This document shows, one piece after another, positions 1 through 8,936 of a stretch of DNA of 64,000 nucleotides. Under the pieces are notes generated by a model that had not been told where the DNA came from, made no database searches, and saw only the letters and a list, made by a program, of their open reading frames with translations. Source of the DNA: Vibrio hangzhouensis. GTDB lineage: Bacteria; Pseudomonadota; Gammaproteobacteria; Enterobacterales; Vibrionaceae. Position 1 is the first letter of the stretch; each line of letters starts with the position of its first letter. The DNA is taken from positions 1-64,000 of the forward strand of contig NZ_FNVG01000012.1 of the NCBI RefSeq assembly GCF_900107935.1. Reading direction: 5' to 3'. Made by a program: the position numbers and the translations under genes.

Positions 1-172
1 TCAGCTGTTCCCCATGACCAGTCTGGAACGGCTTCACGGTGGACAATTGCCATTATCTGCCAGCACACTTAAATTTCTGGATATCATGCTGGCAGCCCCG
101 AAAGAGGATATCGAGTTTCTCTCTGACTTTTATCGCGAGTTAAAAAAGCGTGATGAAGATATACTCAAGTAA
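1..172 (+). CDS. C-terminal end of an unidentified protein (partial)
   Basis: The window opens inside this gene. The visible frame runs from base 2 to the TAA at 170-172 and encodes about 56 residues ending in a charged, helical tail (ELKKRDEDILK). No motif is recognisable in so short a piece. The codon use is ordinary for the window. A hairpin at 445-477 is too far downstream to be assigned to this gene with certainty. Confidence 0.5.
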   Translation, partial: QLFPMTSLERLHGGQLPLSASTLKFLDIMLAAPKEDIEFLSDFYRELKKRDEDILK

Positions 173-444
173 CATCAAGATGTCTGTTCAGCGAGAACTA
201 CTTGGCTTCTAGGCGCAGCAGTGATTTGGAGATCTAGTGGCTCTAAATCGAAAATCGCTAACAAAGCATATAAGCCAAGTAAACTCGCCCTTTGGGAGCT
301 CATCAAGGTGCCCATTTCTGCGTCAAATAGCTTCGAAAGGGAATACCATTCCTTCAACTATTTTCCTTGAACTGAATACCTTGATGAAGCTCTGAGTCCT
401 GCATCTTGAGGTCACTTGAGTATAAGTCCTAACCTTTAACGATG

Positions 445-477
445 AAGCGTCCACTGTCTTATTGATCGTGGACGCTT
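445..477 (+). terminator. Terminator-like hairpin
   Basis: A perfect 10-bp inverted repeat (AAGCGTCCAC / GTGGACGCTT) with a 13-nt loop lies in the 424-base gap between the first, partial gene and the next one. It is followed by a short pyrimidine stretch rather than a strong T-run. Confidence 0.45.
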
Positions 478-532
478 TCCGTATTTCAAACTTTACGTCC
501 CAGCAGTTTCCATATCTTGGATATCCACTCTG

Positions 533-583
533 ATAATCTTTCTTTCAACGGCACTCAACGTGTGCCATTAAGAGAAAGATTAT
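533..583 (+). promoter_or_regulatory. Long two-part hairpin in the 5' leader
   Basis: An exact 11-bp inverted repeat (ATAATCTTTCT / AGAAAGATTAT) encloses a second stem (GGCAC / GTGCC). It ends two bases before the Shine-Dalgarno (GGAG at 585-588) of the gene starting at 597. It could be a structured 5' UTR, an operator or a terminator for read-through. No known riboswitch class is recognised. Confidence 0.4.
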
Positions 584-596
584 TGGAGACAACCTT

Positions 597-977
597 ATGA
601 AAATTTTACCAAAACTATTTCCTCTCATGTTGATGTTCATCTTGCCAGTGTCATCGAGTTATGCAGCATCATCACCCGAGCCGACAGCCCGACAGGCTCA
701 GACAGAGCAGTACGCGTTAATGGTCGCATCAGGAAAATTACTGAGCCTGAGCAAATGGAAAGTGGAGGTGGATTTTGGTCAGGCTTTGGAGATTGGCATT
801 AAGAACAAAGATCTACTGCGTGATGACAATGGCAATACCCTGTCATTTAACTCTCCGATGGATGCGCTCAACTTTATGAATAGTCAGGGTTGGACTCTAG
901 TGTCAGCCACCACCACAGACAACCGCTTTACCGCGGTCATCAAACGCCCGATACACAAAACGTCTGATACACAATAG
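597..977 (+). CDS. Small secreted hypothetical protein
   Basis: This 126-residue protein has a clear Sec signal peptide, with a hydrophobic stretch around residues 7-20 and probable cleavage after SYA near residue 23. The mature part is about 100 residues with no cysteine. It ends in a segment (MDALNFMNSQGWTLVSA) like those in small proteins whose last strand reads 'GW.lvs'. The Shine-Dalgarno TTGGAG at 583-588 supports this ATG. A periplasmic location is inferred. I do not recognise a family or function, and the gene appears to be transcribed alone behind a structured leader. Confidence 0.6.
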   Translation: MKILPKLFPLMLMFILPVSSSYAASSPEPTARQAQTEQYALMVASGKLLSLSKWKVEVDFGQALEIGIKNKDLLRDDNGNTLSFNSPMDALNFMNSQGWTLVSATTTDNRFTAVIKRPIHKTSDTQ

Positions 978-1058
978 CAAAGCCAAATAGACCCGTTTGG
1001 CATCCCTATTTTTACCATGTATCGCTCAATACAGGATAACGTTCTCCATGGTGGTCCT

Positions 1059-1658
1059 ATGAATAAAGATATGAATATACCCGTAGAGTTTATCAGAACG
1101 AGTCAGTCTACTCCGCCTCTCAAAGCCACTTTGGATGAAACTCGTATACCACAAATGTGCGCATCTGCCGCTCAATCCTATTCAGCGGGAATACTAGCGC
1201 AGGACTTATTAAATAGTTTTAATGAATCTGGTGTTTCATTTGACAAAAAAAAATGCTCAATCTCCAACAGGAGCAATATTGAAATATCGTTACTCAGCAG
1301 CTTGATAATAAAGCACCAACTTATGTTCGAAGCATTCAAGCTTTCCATTCTTCCAGCACTTAAGGGAGAGAGCTTAAGGGTTATGCCAAATTGGGAGCTG
1401 GACCAACAGAAACGAATAATACTAATTCAGGTATTAGACTTGCTCAGTAATATGGTTCGGCGACGAATGTTCCCTAACAGTTCATTAATTGCTACTGGAT
1501 TTGTTGCTGCGCTAGAGCTTTTAGAGTCACTGGATATAGAGGAACGAGCGTCCTACTTGCCGTATTGTCGAAGCTTGATTATGCAGCGCGTCATCAAGGT
1601 TACCGACAACAATGGGGAATTGGCAACGACGCCATGCGAGTCTGTTCAGGTCGCATAA
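1059..1658 (+). CDS. Hypothetical protein
   Basis: The protein has about 199 residues if it starts at the internal ATG at 1059, or 213 if it starts at 1017. Neither start has a strong ribosome binding site; 1059 has a weak GGTGG just upstream. It has no signal peptide or membrane segment. It is Ser/Leu-rich and predicted mostly helical, with a basic patch (MVRRRMF) two thirds along. It is lower in G+C than its neighbours, which may indicate recent acquisition. No family is recognised and no function is proposed. Confidence 0.45.
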   Translation: MNKDMNIPVEFIRTSQSTPPLKATLDETRIPQMCASAAQSYSAGILAQDLLNSFNESGVSFDKKKCSISNRSNIEISLLSSLIIKHQLMFEAFKLSILPALKGESLRVMPNWELDQQKRIILIQVLDLLSNMVRRRMFPNSSLIATGFVAALELLESLDIEERASYLPYCRSLIMQRVIKVTDNNGELATTPCESVQVA

Positions 1659-1905
1659 CTGGCTCTCTCATAGGATCTATTTTTGAAAACAATAAACATG
1701 CACTTGGCATGACAATAATTTGACATGGTCGCAGGGCTACCTCGGCGTTATTTCAATATGCACAAATTCACGAATAAGCAAAAATTTACGAATAAGAACT
1801 GACTTAATAAAGTTGAGCCATAAAGAAAAACAATTTTAATTAGCCAGTAATTTATTCACCTTTCCTTCTATAGGAATAACTTTCATCAACTAAGGTATAT
1901 CACTT

Positions 1906-2394
1906 ATGAAACTTAAGCATAAACTTATTTTATTATCAACGTCACTATTTGCACTGCCAGCTCTGGCACAGGGTTTCTACGCGGGAGCAAGTATTGGTTA
2001 TGGTAATCAGCAAAATCTATTCGATGATTTGGGTTCTGGTACCGGTTATTTAATGGCAGGTTATCGAATTAATGACAACATTGGTGCTGAATATCGCTTT
2101 GGAGGGGTAAATGCGAGTAACAGTGAAATTAACCCTAAGTCCTACAACAGCCTCCTTTTGCGTGCCAGTTACGAGCTAGAGCAGAACTTTGAAATTTACG
2201 GCCTGGTCGGTATTACTCAGGCCAACGGATATTTCTGGAATAAACAGACACATGTTACCAGTCCGAGCGTGGGTCTTGGTGTTCGTTACGAAATTTCCGA
2301 TGGTCTGGGCGTCAACGCTGAATATGTCTCTGTCGTATCAGCACGAGATTATTCACTGTCAGCGGCCTATTTTGGGATAGATTACCGTTTCTAA
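1906..2394 (+). CDS. Small outer-membrane beta-barrel protein (OmpA-barrel/opacity-like)
   Basis: The protein has 162 residues with a Sec signal peptide cleaved after ALA near residue 21. Alternating hydrophobic/aromatic strands follow (GFYAGASIGYG, YLMAGYRINDNIGAEYRFG, YFGIDYRF). It ends in Phe, the classic BAM recognition signal. Length and pattern fit the 8-stranded OmpA-like/Ail-type barrel family of the outer membrane. There is no periplasmic peptidoglycan-binding domain, so it is a bare barrel. The Shine-Dalgarno AAGG lies 9-10 bases before the ATG. Its ligand or role cannot be told from sequence. Confidence 0.75.
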   Translation: MKLKHKLILLSTSLFALPALAQGFYAGASIGYGNQQNLFDDLGSGTGYLMAGYRINDNIGAEYRFGGVNASNSEINPKSYNSLLLRASYELEQNFEIYGLVGITQANGYFWNKQTHVTSPSVGLGVRYEISDGLGVNAEYVSVVSARDYSLSAAYFGIDYRF

Positions 2395-2406
2395 CCCCAT
2401 AAAACA

Positions 2407-2424
2407 AAGTGCAAGGATGCACTT
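2407..2424 (+). terminator. Hairpin after the outer-membrane barrel gene
   Basis: AAGTGCA-AGGA-TGCACTT is a perfect 7-bp stem 13 bases after the stop codon. The following bases are pyrimidine-rich but lack a solid T-run, so termination strength is uncertain. Confidence 0.45.
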
Positions 2425-2710
2425 CTGACTTCAAAATCGCTACCAACCACCGGGCTTATCGCCCTCTGCACTCTCTACTCGCCTACACACTCTACCTACG
2501 TCGTTCATCTTTTCTCGTGTTCATTCACTACCAGAATCAACTTGCCTGCGCCAATGATATTGCCTGTCAACGAGCCACAGCCTTCTATTCAAACTTGTTC
2601 AATTCAACACAACAAATACCAAAGAAGTTGCATATCAAGTCATGATAAATTCTCAAAGCCGATAATCAAGTTTATAGAATAAGTGTGACCAATCGCTTAG
2701 ATGTTACACA

Positions 2711-2747
2711 ATGTTACCGATAACATAGCTTATGTTACCGGGAACAT
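2711..2747 (+). promoter_or_regulatory. Two tandem GntR-type operators upstream of the gluconate operon
   Basis: ATGTTACCGATAACAT (2711-2726) and ATGTTACCGGGAACAT (2732-2747) match the gammaproteobacterial GntR/IdnR operator pattern ATGTTA-N4-TAACAT. The first is perfect and the second differs at one position. Their centres are 21 bp apart, two helical turns, so dimers would bind the same face of DNA. A further half-site (ATGTTAC) is at 2701. They lie 48-84 bp before dctP. The LacI-type repressor encoded at the end of the operon is the obvious ligand. The rest of the 400-base gap (2395-2794) shows no gene. Confidence 0.85.
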
Positions 2748-2794
2748 CCGTAACTTCAAATTAAACGATAACGAAACAAGCAAAGGATCTACTT

Positions 2795-3811
2795 ATGAAT
2801 CGTCCCCTGAAAAAGCTCTCAACCCTCGTAGCGGCAGCGTTACTTTCAACAACCGCCATTGCTGCTGATTTTAGCTTCAAGTTCCAATCGAGTGACCCGT
2901 CAGGTGATAAGAACTTCCAAGTACAAAAGGAATGGGCTGAAACCGTAGAAAAAATGTCGGCTGGCCGTATCGAAATCGACTTGCTACCTGTCGGCGCGGT
3001 TGTTAAGCACACTGAAACTCTCGATGCAATTAAGATGGGGGTCATTGATGGCCACATTACCGCAACGGGCTACTTCTCTGGCAAAGATCCAGCCTTTGGC
3101 CTCATCGGCAACATGGTTGGCGCCTGGTCAGATACTCGCCAACTTCTGCAGTACATCAATCACGGTGGTGGATATGAACTGATGACCGAGCTATATGCTC
3201 CATACGGTGTTAAATACATCGGTGGCTCAACAACAGGTGTTGAGGCATTTGTATCCAAAGTTCCTCTAAATGGTGTTGCGGACCTGAAAGGTCTGAAACT
3301 TCGAGCACCGGAAGGCCTGGTGCAACAAGTCTTTGCGGCAGCAGGTGCCACGCCCGTCAATCTACCAGGTTCAGAAGTGTTTACCGGACTAAGCAAAGGC
3401 GTTATCGACGCTGCGGACTACACCGTATTCTCAACAAACCATCAAGCTGGCATGAATGACATCGCGACGCACCCAGTACAACCAGGTTTTCACTCTCTAC
3501 CCACCATTGATATCTCAATGAGCCAGAAAAAATGGGACAAACTGCCCGCTGACTTGCAGACCATCATGACCGTATCTGTGCGTGACTTTGCACAGAACAT
3601 TACCACTCAGTTACGCATTGCCGATCAGAAAGCGGTCAAAGAAGCAAAGGCAAATCCCGACATCACCATTCACGACTGGTCTCAGGAAGAGCGCAAGAAG
3701 TTCCGTCAGATCGCAATGGGTGAGTGGGAGAAATACGCTAAGCGTTCACCAAACGCACAAAAGGTGTATGACTCCATCACGACTTATTTGAAAGACGCTG
3801 ATCTTCTGTAA
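2795..3811 (+). CDS. dctP: TRAP transporter substrate-binding protein (DctP family), probably gluconate
   Basis: This 338-residue periplasmic binding protein has a Sec signal peptide cleaved after AIA (about residue 24) and the body of the DctP/SBP_bac_7 family, including a conserved 'LKGLKLRAPEG' segment and a C-terminal helix. It captures an organic acid and delivers it to the DctQM membrane unit. Gluconate or a related sugar acid is inferred because the operon continues with gluconokinase and Entner-Doudoroff genes and is preceded by GntR operators. The Shine-Dalgarno AAAGGA supports the start. A hairpin after the gene probably raises its mRNA level over the permease genes. Confidence 0.88.
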   Translation: MNRPLKKLSTLVAAALLSTTAIAADFSFKFQSSDPSGDKNFQVQKEWAETVEKMSAGRIEIDLLPVGAVVKHTETLDAIKMGVIDGHITATGYFSGKDPAFGLIGNMVGAWSDTRQLLQYINHGGGYELMTELYAPYGVKYIGGSTTGVEAFVSKVPLNGVADLKGLKLRAPEGLVQQVFAAAGATPVNLPGSEVFTGLSKGVIDAADYTVFSTNHQAGMNDIATHPVQPGFHSLPTIDISMSQKKWDKLPADLQTIMTVSVRDFAQNITTQLRIADQKAVKEAKANPDITIHDWSQEERKKFRQIAMGEWEKYAKRSPNAQKVYDSITTYLKDADLL

Positions 3812-3825
3812 GTAAACACAATATA

Positions 3826-3846
3826 GGGAGGTAGTTCTTACCTCCC
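3826..3846 (+). terminator. Intercistronic hairpin between dctP and dctQ
   Basis: GGGAGGTA-GTTCT-TACCTCCC forms a perfect 8-bp stem. Such hairpins after binding-protein genes usually stabilise the upstream message or partly attenuate transcription into the membrane genes. There is no T-run, so full termination is unlikely. Confidence 0.55.
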
Positions 3847-3866
3847 GCCTTTCCGGACGTATAGAT

Positions 3867-4412
3867 ATGAAAAACTCAGACACAAATGTGGCTGAAATGC
3901 CCAAGAACACCCTAGATAAAGTCATCGCGCGTGTCAGTGAAGTATTAAGCCTGTTTTTTGCCTTCACCGTCATTATCTCTTTTTACGAGGTCGTCAGCCG
4001 ATACGTTTTCGATTCACCCACGATTTGGGTGCACGAAACAGCCTCGTTCATTGGCGGCTCCTTATTTGTCATTGGCGGTGCTTACGCACTGGCAACCGAC
4101 AAGCATGTGCGTGTGGTACTCATTTATGATTCGGTCTCTCAGAAAACAAGGCAATACCTCAACATTTTTCATCATTTAGCAGGATTGTTGTTCAGCGGAT
4201 TATTGATTTTTGCAGCCTGGCAAATGGTCAGTAACTCATGGTTTACACCCTGGGGAGAACTAAGGTTAGAAACCTCCGGTACGGCATGGGATCCCGCTTT
4301 TCCTGCGCTACTCAAAGGACTGATTGGCTTCACGGTATGTCTGATGTTTATCCAGTTTGCTCTGCACCTGATCAATGAAATTCAACAACTGAAGGAAGAG
4401 AACAATGTTTAA
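3867..4412 (+). CDS. dctQ: TRAP transporter small permease subunit (DctQ family)
   Basis: The protein has 181 residues with four predicted membrane segments (about residues 28-50, 62-82, 100-122 and 145-167), the standard architecture of the DctQ subunit. A conserved 'YEVVSRYVF...TIWVHETASF' pattern occurs at the end of the first helix and start of the second. It bridges the binding protein and the large DctM subunit in the inner membrane. The gene overlaps dctM by 8 bases, implying translational coupling. Confidence 0.87.
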   Translation: MKNSDTNVAEMPKNTLDKVIARVSEVLSLFFAFTVIISFYEVVSRYVFDSPTIWVHETASFIGGSLFVIGGAYALATDKHVRVVLIYDSVSQKTRQYLNIFHHLAGLLFSGLLIFAAWQMVSNSWFTPWGELRLETSGTAWDPAFPALLKGLIGFTVCLMFIQFALHLINEIQQLKEENNV

Positions 4413-5841
4413 CTTATCTTCTGCAAAAGCCGAATCTGCTAACCGCTTCAATTTTATCCTACTTGCTGGCGGGGTGATAATTCTGAGCGCGCTTGGCTGG
4501 TTAGCCTCATACGTGATATCCACTGATCTTTCTTCAATCGGCATTGCCTATGGCAGTTTGCTGATGCTGGTGCTGATGATCGGGTTGCTATTAACTGGTA
4601 TGCAATTGGCCTTCGTCACTGGACTCGTCGCACTTATTTTCACTCTTGGATGGTTTGGCGTTGATGCCTTACCTCTGGTGACGAGCCGAATCTTTAGTTT
4701 TGTCAATGGTTACGTATTTCTAGCCGTCCCCATGTTTGTTTTGATGGCTGCACTTCTTGATCGCTCGGGTATTGCCAGAGATTTGTTTGATGCAATGAAA
4801 AGCGTGGGTCGAAAAGTGCGAGGCGGCGTTGCCGTTCAAACCCTGATCGTTGCCGTCATACTGGCGTCCATGTCTGGAGTCATTGGTGGTGAAACCGTAC
4901 TATTGGGCATCCTTGCGCTACCTCAGATGCTGCGCCTTGGCTATGACCGCAAACTCGCCATTGGTACCACCTGCGCAGGTGGGGCACTGGGTACGATGCT
5001 CCCTCCAAGTATCGTTCTTATCATATATGGCCTATCAGCGTCTGTTTCTATTGGTGACCTGTTTAAGGCGTCATTTTTGCCTGCCTTTATTCTGGCCTTC
5101 TTCTACATCGGATATGTACTGATCCGCTGTAAGCTCAACCCGAGTCTGGCACCGCTACCTTCCCAGGAGGAGCTAGAAGAAGATGCAAAAGAAAATCCTA
5201 GTTATTTCAAAGCACTGTTCTTCCCTTTACTCTCTGTCGCAACCGTTTTGGGCAGTATCTACACAGGTGTCGCGTCTGTCACAGAAGCCTCTGCTCTGGG
5301 TGTAGTGGGTATTGCCGTCAGCGCAGCGATTCGAAAAGAGCTTAACTGGACAATGATCAAAGAGTCGGCCATCGCCACAATGCGTACTTGCGGCATGATC
5401 ATGTGGATTGGTATTGGTGCATCCGCTCTGGTCGGTGTCTATAACCTCATGGGTGGTATCGATTTTGTTGAACAAACGATCCTCGCGCTCAGTGGTGGTA
5501 ATGCGATGACGACCTTGCTCATCATGATGGCCATTCTGTTTGTGCTGGGTATGTTCCTCGACTGGGTCGGTGTTGCACTGCTTACAATGCCTATCTTTGT
5601 CCCTATCATCACCAGCTTAGGTATGGACCCGATTTGGTTTGGCGTTGTGTTCTGTCTGAACATGCAGGTGGCGTTCCTATCTCCACCATTTGGTCCTGCT
5701 GCATTCTATCTTAAGTCTGTTGCTCCTAAAGACATCAGTCTGGGTGAAATTTTCGTATCGCTACTGCCGTTTATCGCCCTGCAGATCTCCGTTCTAGCCT
5801 TAGTCATCCTGTTCCCTCAGCTTGCACTATGGTGGCAATAA
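4405..5841 (+). CDS. dctM: TRAP transporter large permease subunit (DctM family)
   Basis: This 478-residue integral membrane protein has about a dozen hydrophobic helices. It carries the ion-transporter-superfamily signatures of DctM: 'GGALGTMLPPSIVLIIYG' around residue 195 and 'SPPFGPAAFYLK' near residue 430. It forms the Na+-driven translocation channel of the TRAP system. The N-terminus is about 40 residues longer than the most compact family members and includes an extra hydrophobic segment. It is co-transcribed with dctQ (overlapping frames) and followed 33 bases later by gluconokinase. Confidence 0.9.
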   Translation: MFNLSSAKAESANRFNFILLAGGVIILSALGWLASYVISTDLSSIGIAYGSLLMLVLMIGLLLTGMQLAFVTGLVALIFTLGWFGVDALPLVTSRIFSFVNGYVFLAVPMFVLMAALLDRSGIARDLFDAMKSVGRKVRGGVAVQTLIVAVILASMSGVIGGETVLLGILALPQMLRLGYDRKLAIGTTCAGGALGTMLPPSIVLIIYGLSASVSIGDLFKASFLPAFILAFFYIGYVLIRCKLNPSLAPLPSQEELEEDAKENPSYFKALFFPLLSVATVLGSIYTGVASVTEASALGVVGIAVSAAIRKELNWTMIKESAIATMRTCGMIMWIGIGASALVGVYNLMGGIDFVEQTILALSGGNAMTTLLIMMAILFVLGMFLDWVGVALLTMPIFVPIITSLGMDPIWFGVVFCLNMQVAFLSPPFGPAAFYLKSVAPKDISLGEIFVSLLPFIALQISVLALVILFPQLALWWQ

Positions 5842-5874
5842 ACCGTTCACACAGCCCTAGATAGAGAAAATTGA

Positions 5875-6357
5875 ATGAAAAGAAAATATATCGTAATGGG
5901 GGTTTCTGGATGTGGGAAGTCCTCAATCGGTCAAGCTGTTGCCGATGAACTCAACATCCCGTTTTTTGATGGTGATGATTACCACTCAGAAGCCAACGTA
6001 CAGAAAATGCAAAGTGGCGTGCCCTTAACGGATGAAGACCGGAGGTCGTGGTTAATAAGGCTAAATGCACTGCTACGAGAGAACGATAGTCTGGTTGTGG
6101 CCTGTTCAGCACTCAAGCCCGAGTATCGCGATATTCTGGGAAAAGGCTGTCAGGAACTGGTCTATCTATACCTCAAAGGTGACTTCGAGACCATATGGTC
6201 AAGACATAAAGCGCGACAAGGGCACTACTTTCAGGGTTCTGCAATGCTTGAGAGTCAGTTTGAAACACTCATTGAGCCTTCTGAAAACGAAGCGCTACAC
6301 ATAGATATCAAACAGACACCTACTCAGATTACCCAAGACATCCTCTCCAGGATCTAA
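5875..6357 (+). CDS. gntK: Gluconokinase
   Basis: The protein has 160 residues. The Walker A/P-loop GVSGCGKSS lies at residues 9-17, followed by 'FFDGDDYHSEANVQKM', the characteristic GntK substrate-binding segment, and a conserved 'ACSALKPEYRD'. It phosphorylates D-gluconate to 6-phosphogluconate, the entry step to the edd/eda pathway encoded directly downstream. Length and motifs match the small gluconokinase family (about 160-175 residues). It acts in the cytoplasm, inside the GntR-controlled operon. Confidence 0.92.
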   Translation: MKRKYIVMGVSGCGKSSIGQAVADELNIPFFDGDDYHSEANVQKMQSGVPLTDEDRRSWLIRLNALLRENDSLVVACSALKPEYRDILGKGCQELVYLYLKGDFETIWSRHKARQGHYFQGSAMLESQFETLIEPSENEALHIDIKQTPTQITQDILSRI

Positions 6358-6396
6358 CAAAAGTGGGTTGCACTCGCAGCCCACAGGTAACTAAAG

Positions 6397-8196
6397 ATGA
6401 CGATAAACTCAGTAATTACAAAAGTGGCACAAAACATCGTTCAGCGAAGTGAGCAAAGCCGAAAGACGTACTTAGAGAATCTAGAGCATTCCGCAAACAA
6501 AGGAAAACTTCGTGCAAGCCTGTCGTGCGGAAATCTGGCACATACCGTGGCCGCATCTACAAAAGCGGAGAAGGTATCTCTTCTCGATTTTACCAAAGCC
6601 AATCTGGCCATCGTCAGCTCATACAATGACATGGTGAGTGCACACCAACCGTATCTGTACTACCCAGAACTCATTAAAAAGGCTCTGGCGGAACTTGGTA
6701 ACACTGCACAGGTGGCGGGTGGCGTCCCCGCCATGTGTGACGGCATCACACAAGGCAACGATGGGATGGAACTGTCGCTCTTCTCACGCGATCTCATTGC
6801 CCAGTCAACCGCACTTTCACTCAGCCACAATACATTTGACGGCACATTACTGCTTGGTGTCTGTGACAAAATCGCACCTGGGCAACTTATGGGAGCCTTA
6901 ACATTTGGGCACCTTCCCACGATGTTTGTCCCGTCCGGCCCGATGGCGAGCGGGATCAGTAATGATGAGAAGGTCTCAACCCGACAAAAGTACGTCGCCG
7001 GCGAAGTGGACAAACGCGCCTTATTAGAGGTTGAATGCAAAGCGTATCACTCAGCGGGAACCTGTACCTTTTTTGGGACCGCAAACACCAATCAGCTCGT
7101 ATTTGAAGCCATGGGGCTGATGCTCCCTGGCTCCGCTTTTGTCGCCCCGAATACCCTGTTACGTGACAAGTTAACCGAAAAGGCAGCGCAATATCTTGCC
7201 TCCGTTAGCGTCAACCAGCATAGCAAAAAGGCCGTCGGGCATGTCGTCAATGAGAAGTCTGTCGTTAATGGACTGGTCGCTCTTCTAGCGGCGGGTGGCA
7301 GCACTAACCATACCATTCATCTTGTCGCGGTCGCCAAAGCTGCAGGTTGGATAGTCACCTGGGATGACCTCGATGAGCTTTCACGGGTCGTACCTCTGCT
7401 GGTAAACATGTACCCCAATGGAGATGCCGATATCAATGCGTTCCACAAAGCGGGAGGGGTTCCTGCATTAATGAAAAACCTCAGCCTGCGTGGCCTGATT
7501 TTCATGGATGCCAACCCTGCCTACGGCACAATGGAAGATTACCTGACCTCTCCATATTTGGATGCGGTGGGACAAGTTCGCTTCGCTCCCGCTATGGAGA
7601 GTTCTGACACCAAGGTGCTGGCGGATAGTCGCGGCAGCTTCAGCGAAACAGGCGGCTTAAAACTTCTGAGTGGCAACCTGGGACGTGGGGTCATGAAAGT
7701 GAGTGCCGTTGCCGAGGAGCACCAAAAAGTCACCGCACCCGCCTTAGTATTTGAGTCCCAGCACGACGTCGAAATCGCTTACAAAAACGGTCTTATCAAG
7801 GACGATGCCGTCATTGTCGTCCGCTTTAATGGACCAGCCGCTAACGGCATGCCTGAGCTGCACAAGCTCATGCCGATTTTGGGGAATCTCATGAAACAGG
7901 GTCTGAAAGTGGCACTGGTCACCGATGGCAGACTGTCCGGAGCGTCAGGAAAAGTTCCGGCCGTGATTCACATGACGCCAGAAGCAAAGCGCGGTGGTCC
8001 TTTAGCACAAATACAGAATGGTGACATGATTGAGATCGATGGCCAGACTGGCAAGGTCAGTGTCCTCAACAATATAGAACACCGACTAATCGCTGAGTCA
8101 AATCTGTCCAACAGTCAAAGAGGCAGCGGCAGAGAGCTGTTTGGTGTTTTTCGCCATTTAATTTCCAGCGCAGAACAAGGCGCGACACTTTTTTAG
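6397..8196 (+). CDS. edd: Phosphogluconate dehydratase
   Basis: This 599-residue protein belongs to the IlvD/Edd family and converts 6-phosphogluconate to 2-keto-3-deoxy-6-phosphogluconate (KDPG). Iron-sulfur ligands are visible in the 'MCDGITQG', '[10 protein letters not shown]' and '[14 protein letters not shown]' segments. The C-terminal swivelling domain has the '[14 protein letters not shown]' signature. Length matches the E. coli enzyme (about 600). It sits between gntK and eda, giving a complete Entner-Doudoroff branch for gluconate. Confidence 0.94.
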   Translation: MTINSVITKVAQNIVQRSEQSRKTYLENLEHSANKGKLRASLSCGNLAHTVAASTKAEKVSLLDFTKANLAIVSSYNDMVSAHQPYLYYPELIKKALAELGNTAQVAGGVPAMCDGITQGNDGMELSLFSRDLIAQSTALSLSHNTFDGTLLLGVCDKIAPGQLMGALTFGHLPTMFVPSGPMASGISNDEKVSTRQKYVAGEVDKRALLEVECKAYHSAGTCTFFGTANTNQLVFEAMGLMLPGSAFVAPNTLLRDKLTEKAAQYLASVSVNQHSKKAVGHVVNEKSVVNGLVALLAAGGSTNHTIHLVAVAKAAGWIVTWDDLDELSRVVPLLVNMYPNGDADINAFHKAGGVPALMKNLSLRGLIFMDANPAYGTMEDYLTSPYLDAVGQVRFAPAMESSDTKVLADSRGSFSETGGLKLLSGNLGRGVMKVSAVAEEHQKVTAPALVFESQHDVEIAYKNGLIKDDAVIVVRFNGPAANGMPELHKLMPILGNLMKQGLKVALVTDGRLSGASGKVPAVIHMTPEAKRGGPLAQIQNGDMIEIDGQTGKVSVLNNIEHRLIAESNLSNSQRGSGRELFGVFRHLISSAEQGATLF

Positions 8197-8235
8197 TCGC
8201 CTAACTACACTAACCAATTAAGCAAGGATTGAAAC

Positions 8236-8877
8236 ATGAACTGGTTACATTCTCCACAACACGTATTTGCATCGTCACCAATCGTACCCGTCATGGTCAT
8301 TGACCATGTCGAAGATGCCATTCCACTCGCCAAGGCTTTATCAGAAGGTGGGATTAATGTTTTCGAGATTACACTACGTACAGAGGCAGCGCTCGCGGCA
8401 ATCCGTGCCATTGCCGATGAAATGCCAGATTCAATGGTAGGTGCAGGCACAGTGCTGACTCCAGAGCAATATGATGCGGTTGTGGAGGCAGGAGCAAAAT
8501 TTGTTATCTCTCCGGGAGCCCCTTCCGTCTTATTGCAACACGCAGCCAATCACCCAGTCGCTTTGATTCCCGGTGTATCCACGCCAACAGAAATCATGAA
8601 TGCTATGAACCATGGCTACGACCACCTGAAGTTTTTTCCTGCTGAAGCCAATGGGGGAGCAAAAGCATTGAAAGCTATCTCGGCCCCTTTGCCACAAGCA
8701 TGCTTTTGCCCTACCGGGGGAATCAATCCAAACAACATCGCCGAATACCAAGCGCTCTCTTGCGTTAAAACCGTTGGAGGCACCTGGATGATCCCCGCCG
8801 ACGCTATCATAAGTAAAGATTGGCCTCGCATTACGCAACTTACCAGAGAAGCCATCGCAATTGCTTCAGGCAACTAA
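8236..8877 (+). CDS. eda: KDPG/KHG aldolase
   Basis: The protein has 213 residues, the usual length of 2-keto-3-deoxy-6-phosphogluconate aldolase. The catalytic Glu (FEITLRT, residue 44) and the Schiff-base Lys (HLKFFPAE, residue 132) are present, as is the phosphate-binding 'CPTGGIN' loop. It splits KDPG into pyruvate and glyceraldehyde-3-phosphate. The Shine-Dalgarno AAGGA lies 7-8 bases before the ATG. It is the last enzyme gene of the gluconate operon; a hairpin separates it from gntR. Confidence 0.94.
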   Translation: MNWLHSPQHVFASSPIVPVMVIDHVEDAIPLAKALSEGGINVFEITLRTEAALAAIRAIADEMPDSMVGAGTVLTPEQYDAVVEAGAKFVISPGAPSVLLQHAANHPVALIPGVSTPTEIMNAMNHGYDHLKFFPAEANGGAKALKAISAPLPQACFCPTGGINPNNIAEYQALSCVKTVGGTWMIPADAIISKDWPRITQLTREAIAIASGN

Positions 8878-8890
8878 TTCCAAACATGAA

Positions 8891-8916
8891 GAGGCTACAT
8901 TAACTACGGTAGCCTC
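8891..8916 (+). terminator. Hairpin between eda and gntR
   Basis: GAGGCTAC (8891-8898) and GTAGCCTC (8909-8916) form a perfect 8-bp stem with a 10-nt loop. There is no T-run, so it may attenuate or process the transcript rather than fully terminate it. Confidence 0.5.
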
Positions 8917-8936
8917 ACCATAACCAGGAATGTTTT

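Noticed and set aside
175-357. A 60-codon minus-strand frame just after the first gene
   Set aside because: It begins with TTG, has no recognisable domain and overlaps no conserved neighbour; the AAGGAA upstream is not enough to call it.
2409-2645. A 78-codon plus-strand frame after the outer-membrane barrel
   Set aside because: It starts within the terminator hairpin, has low-complexity composition and no ribosome binding site.
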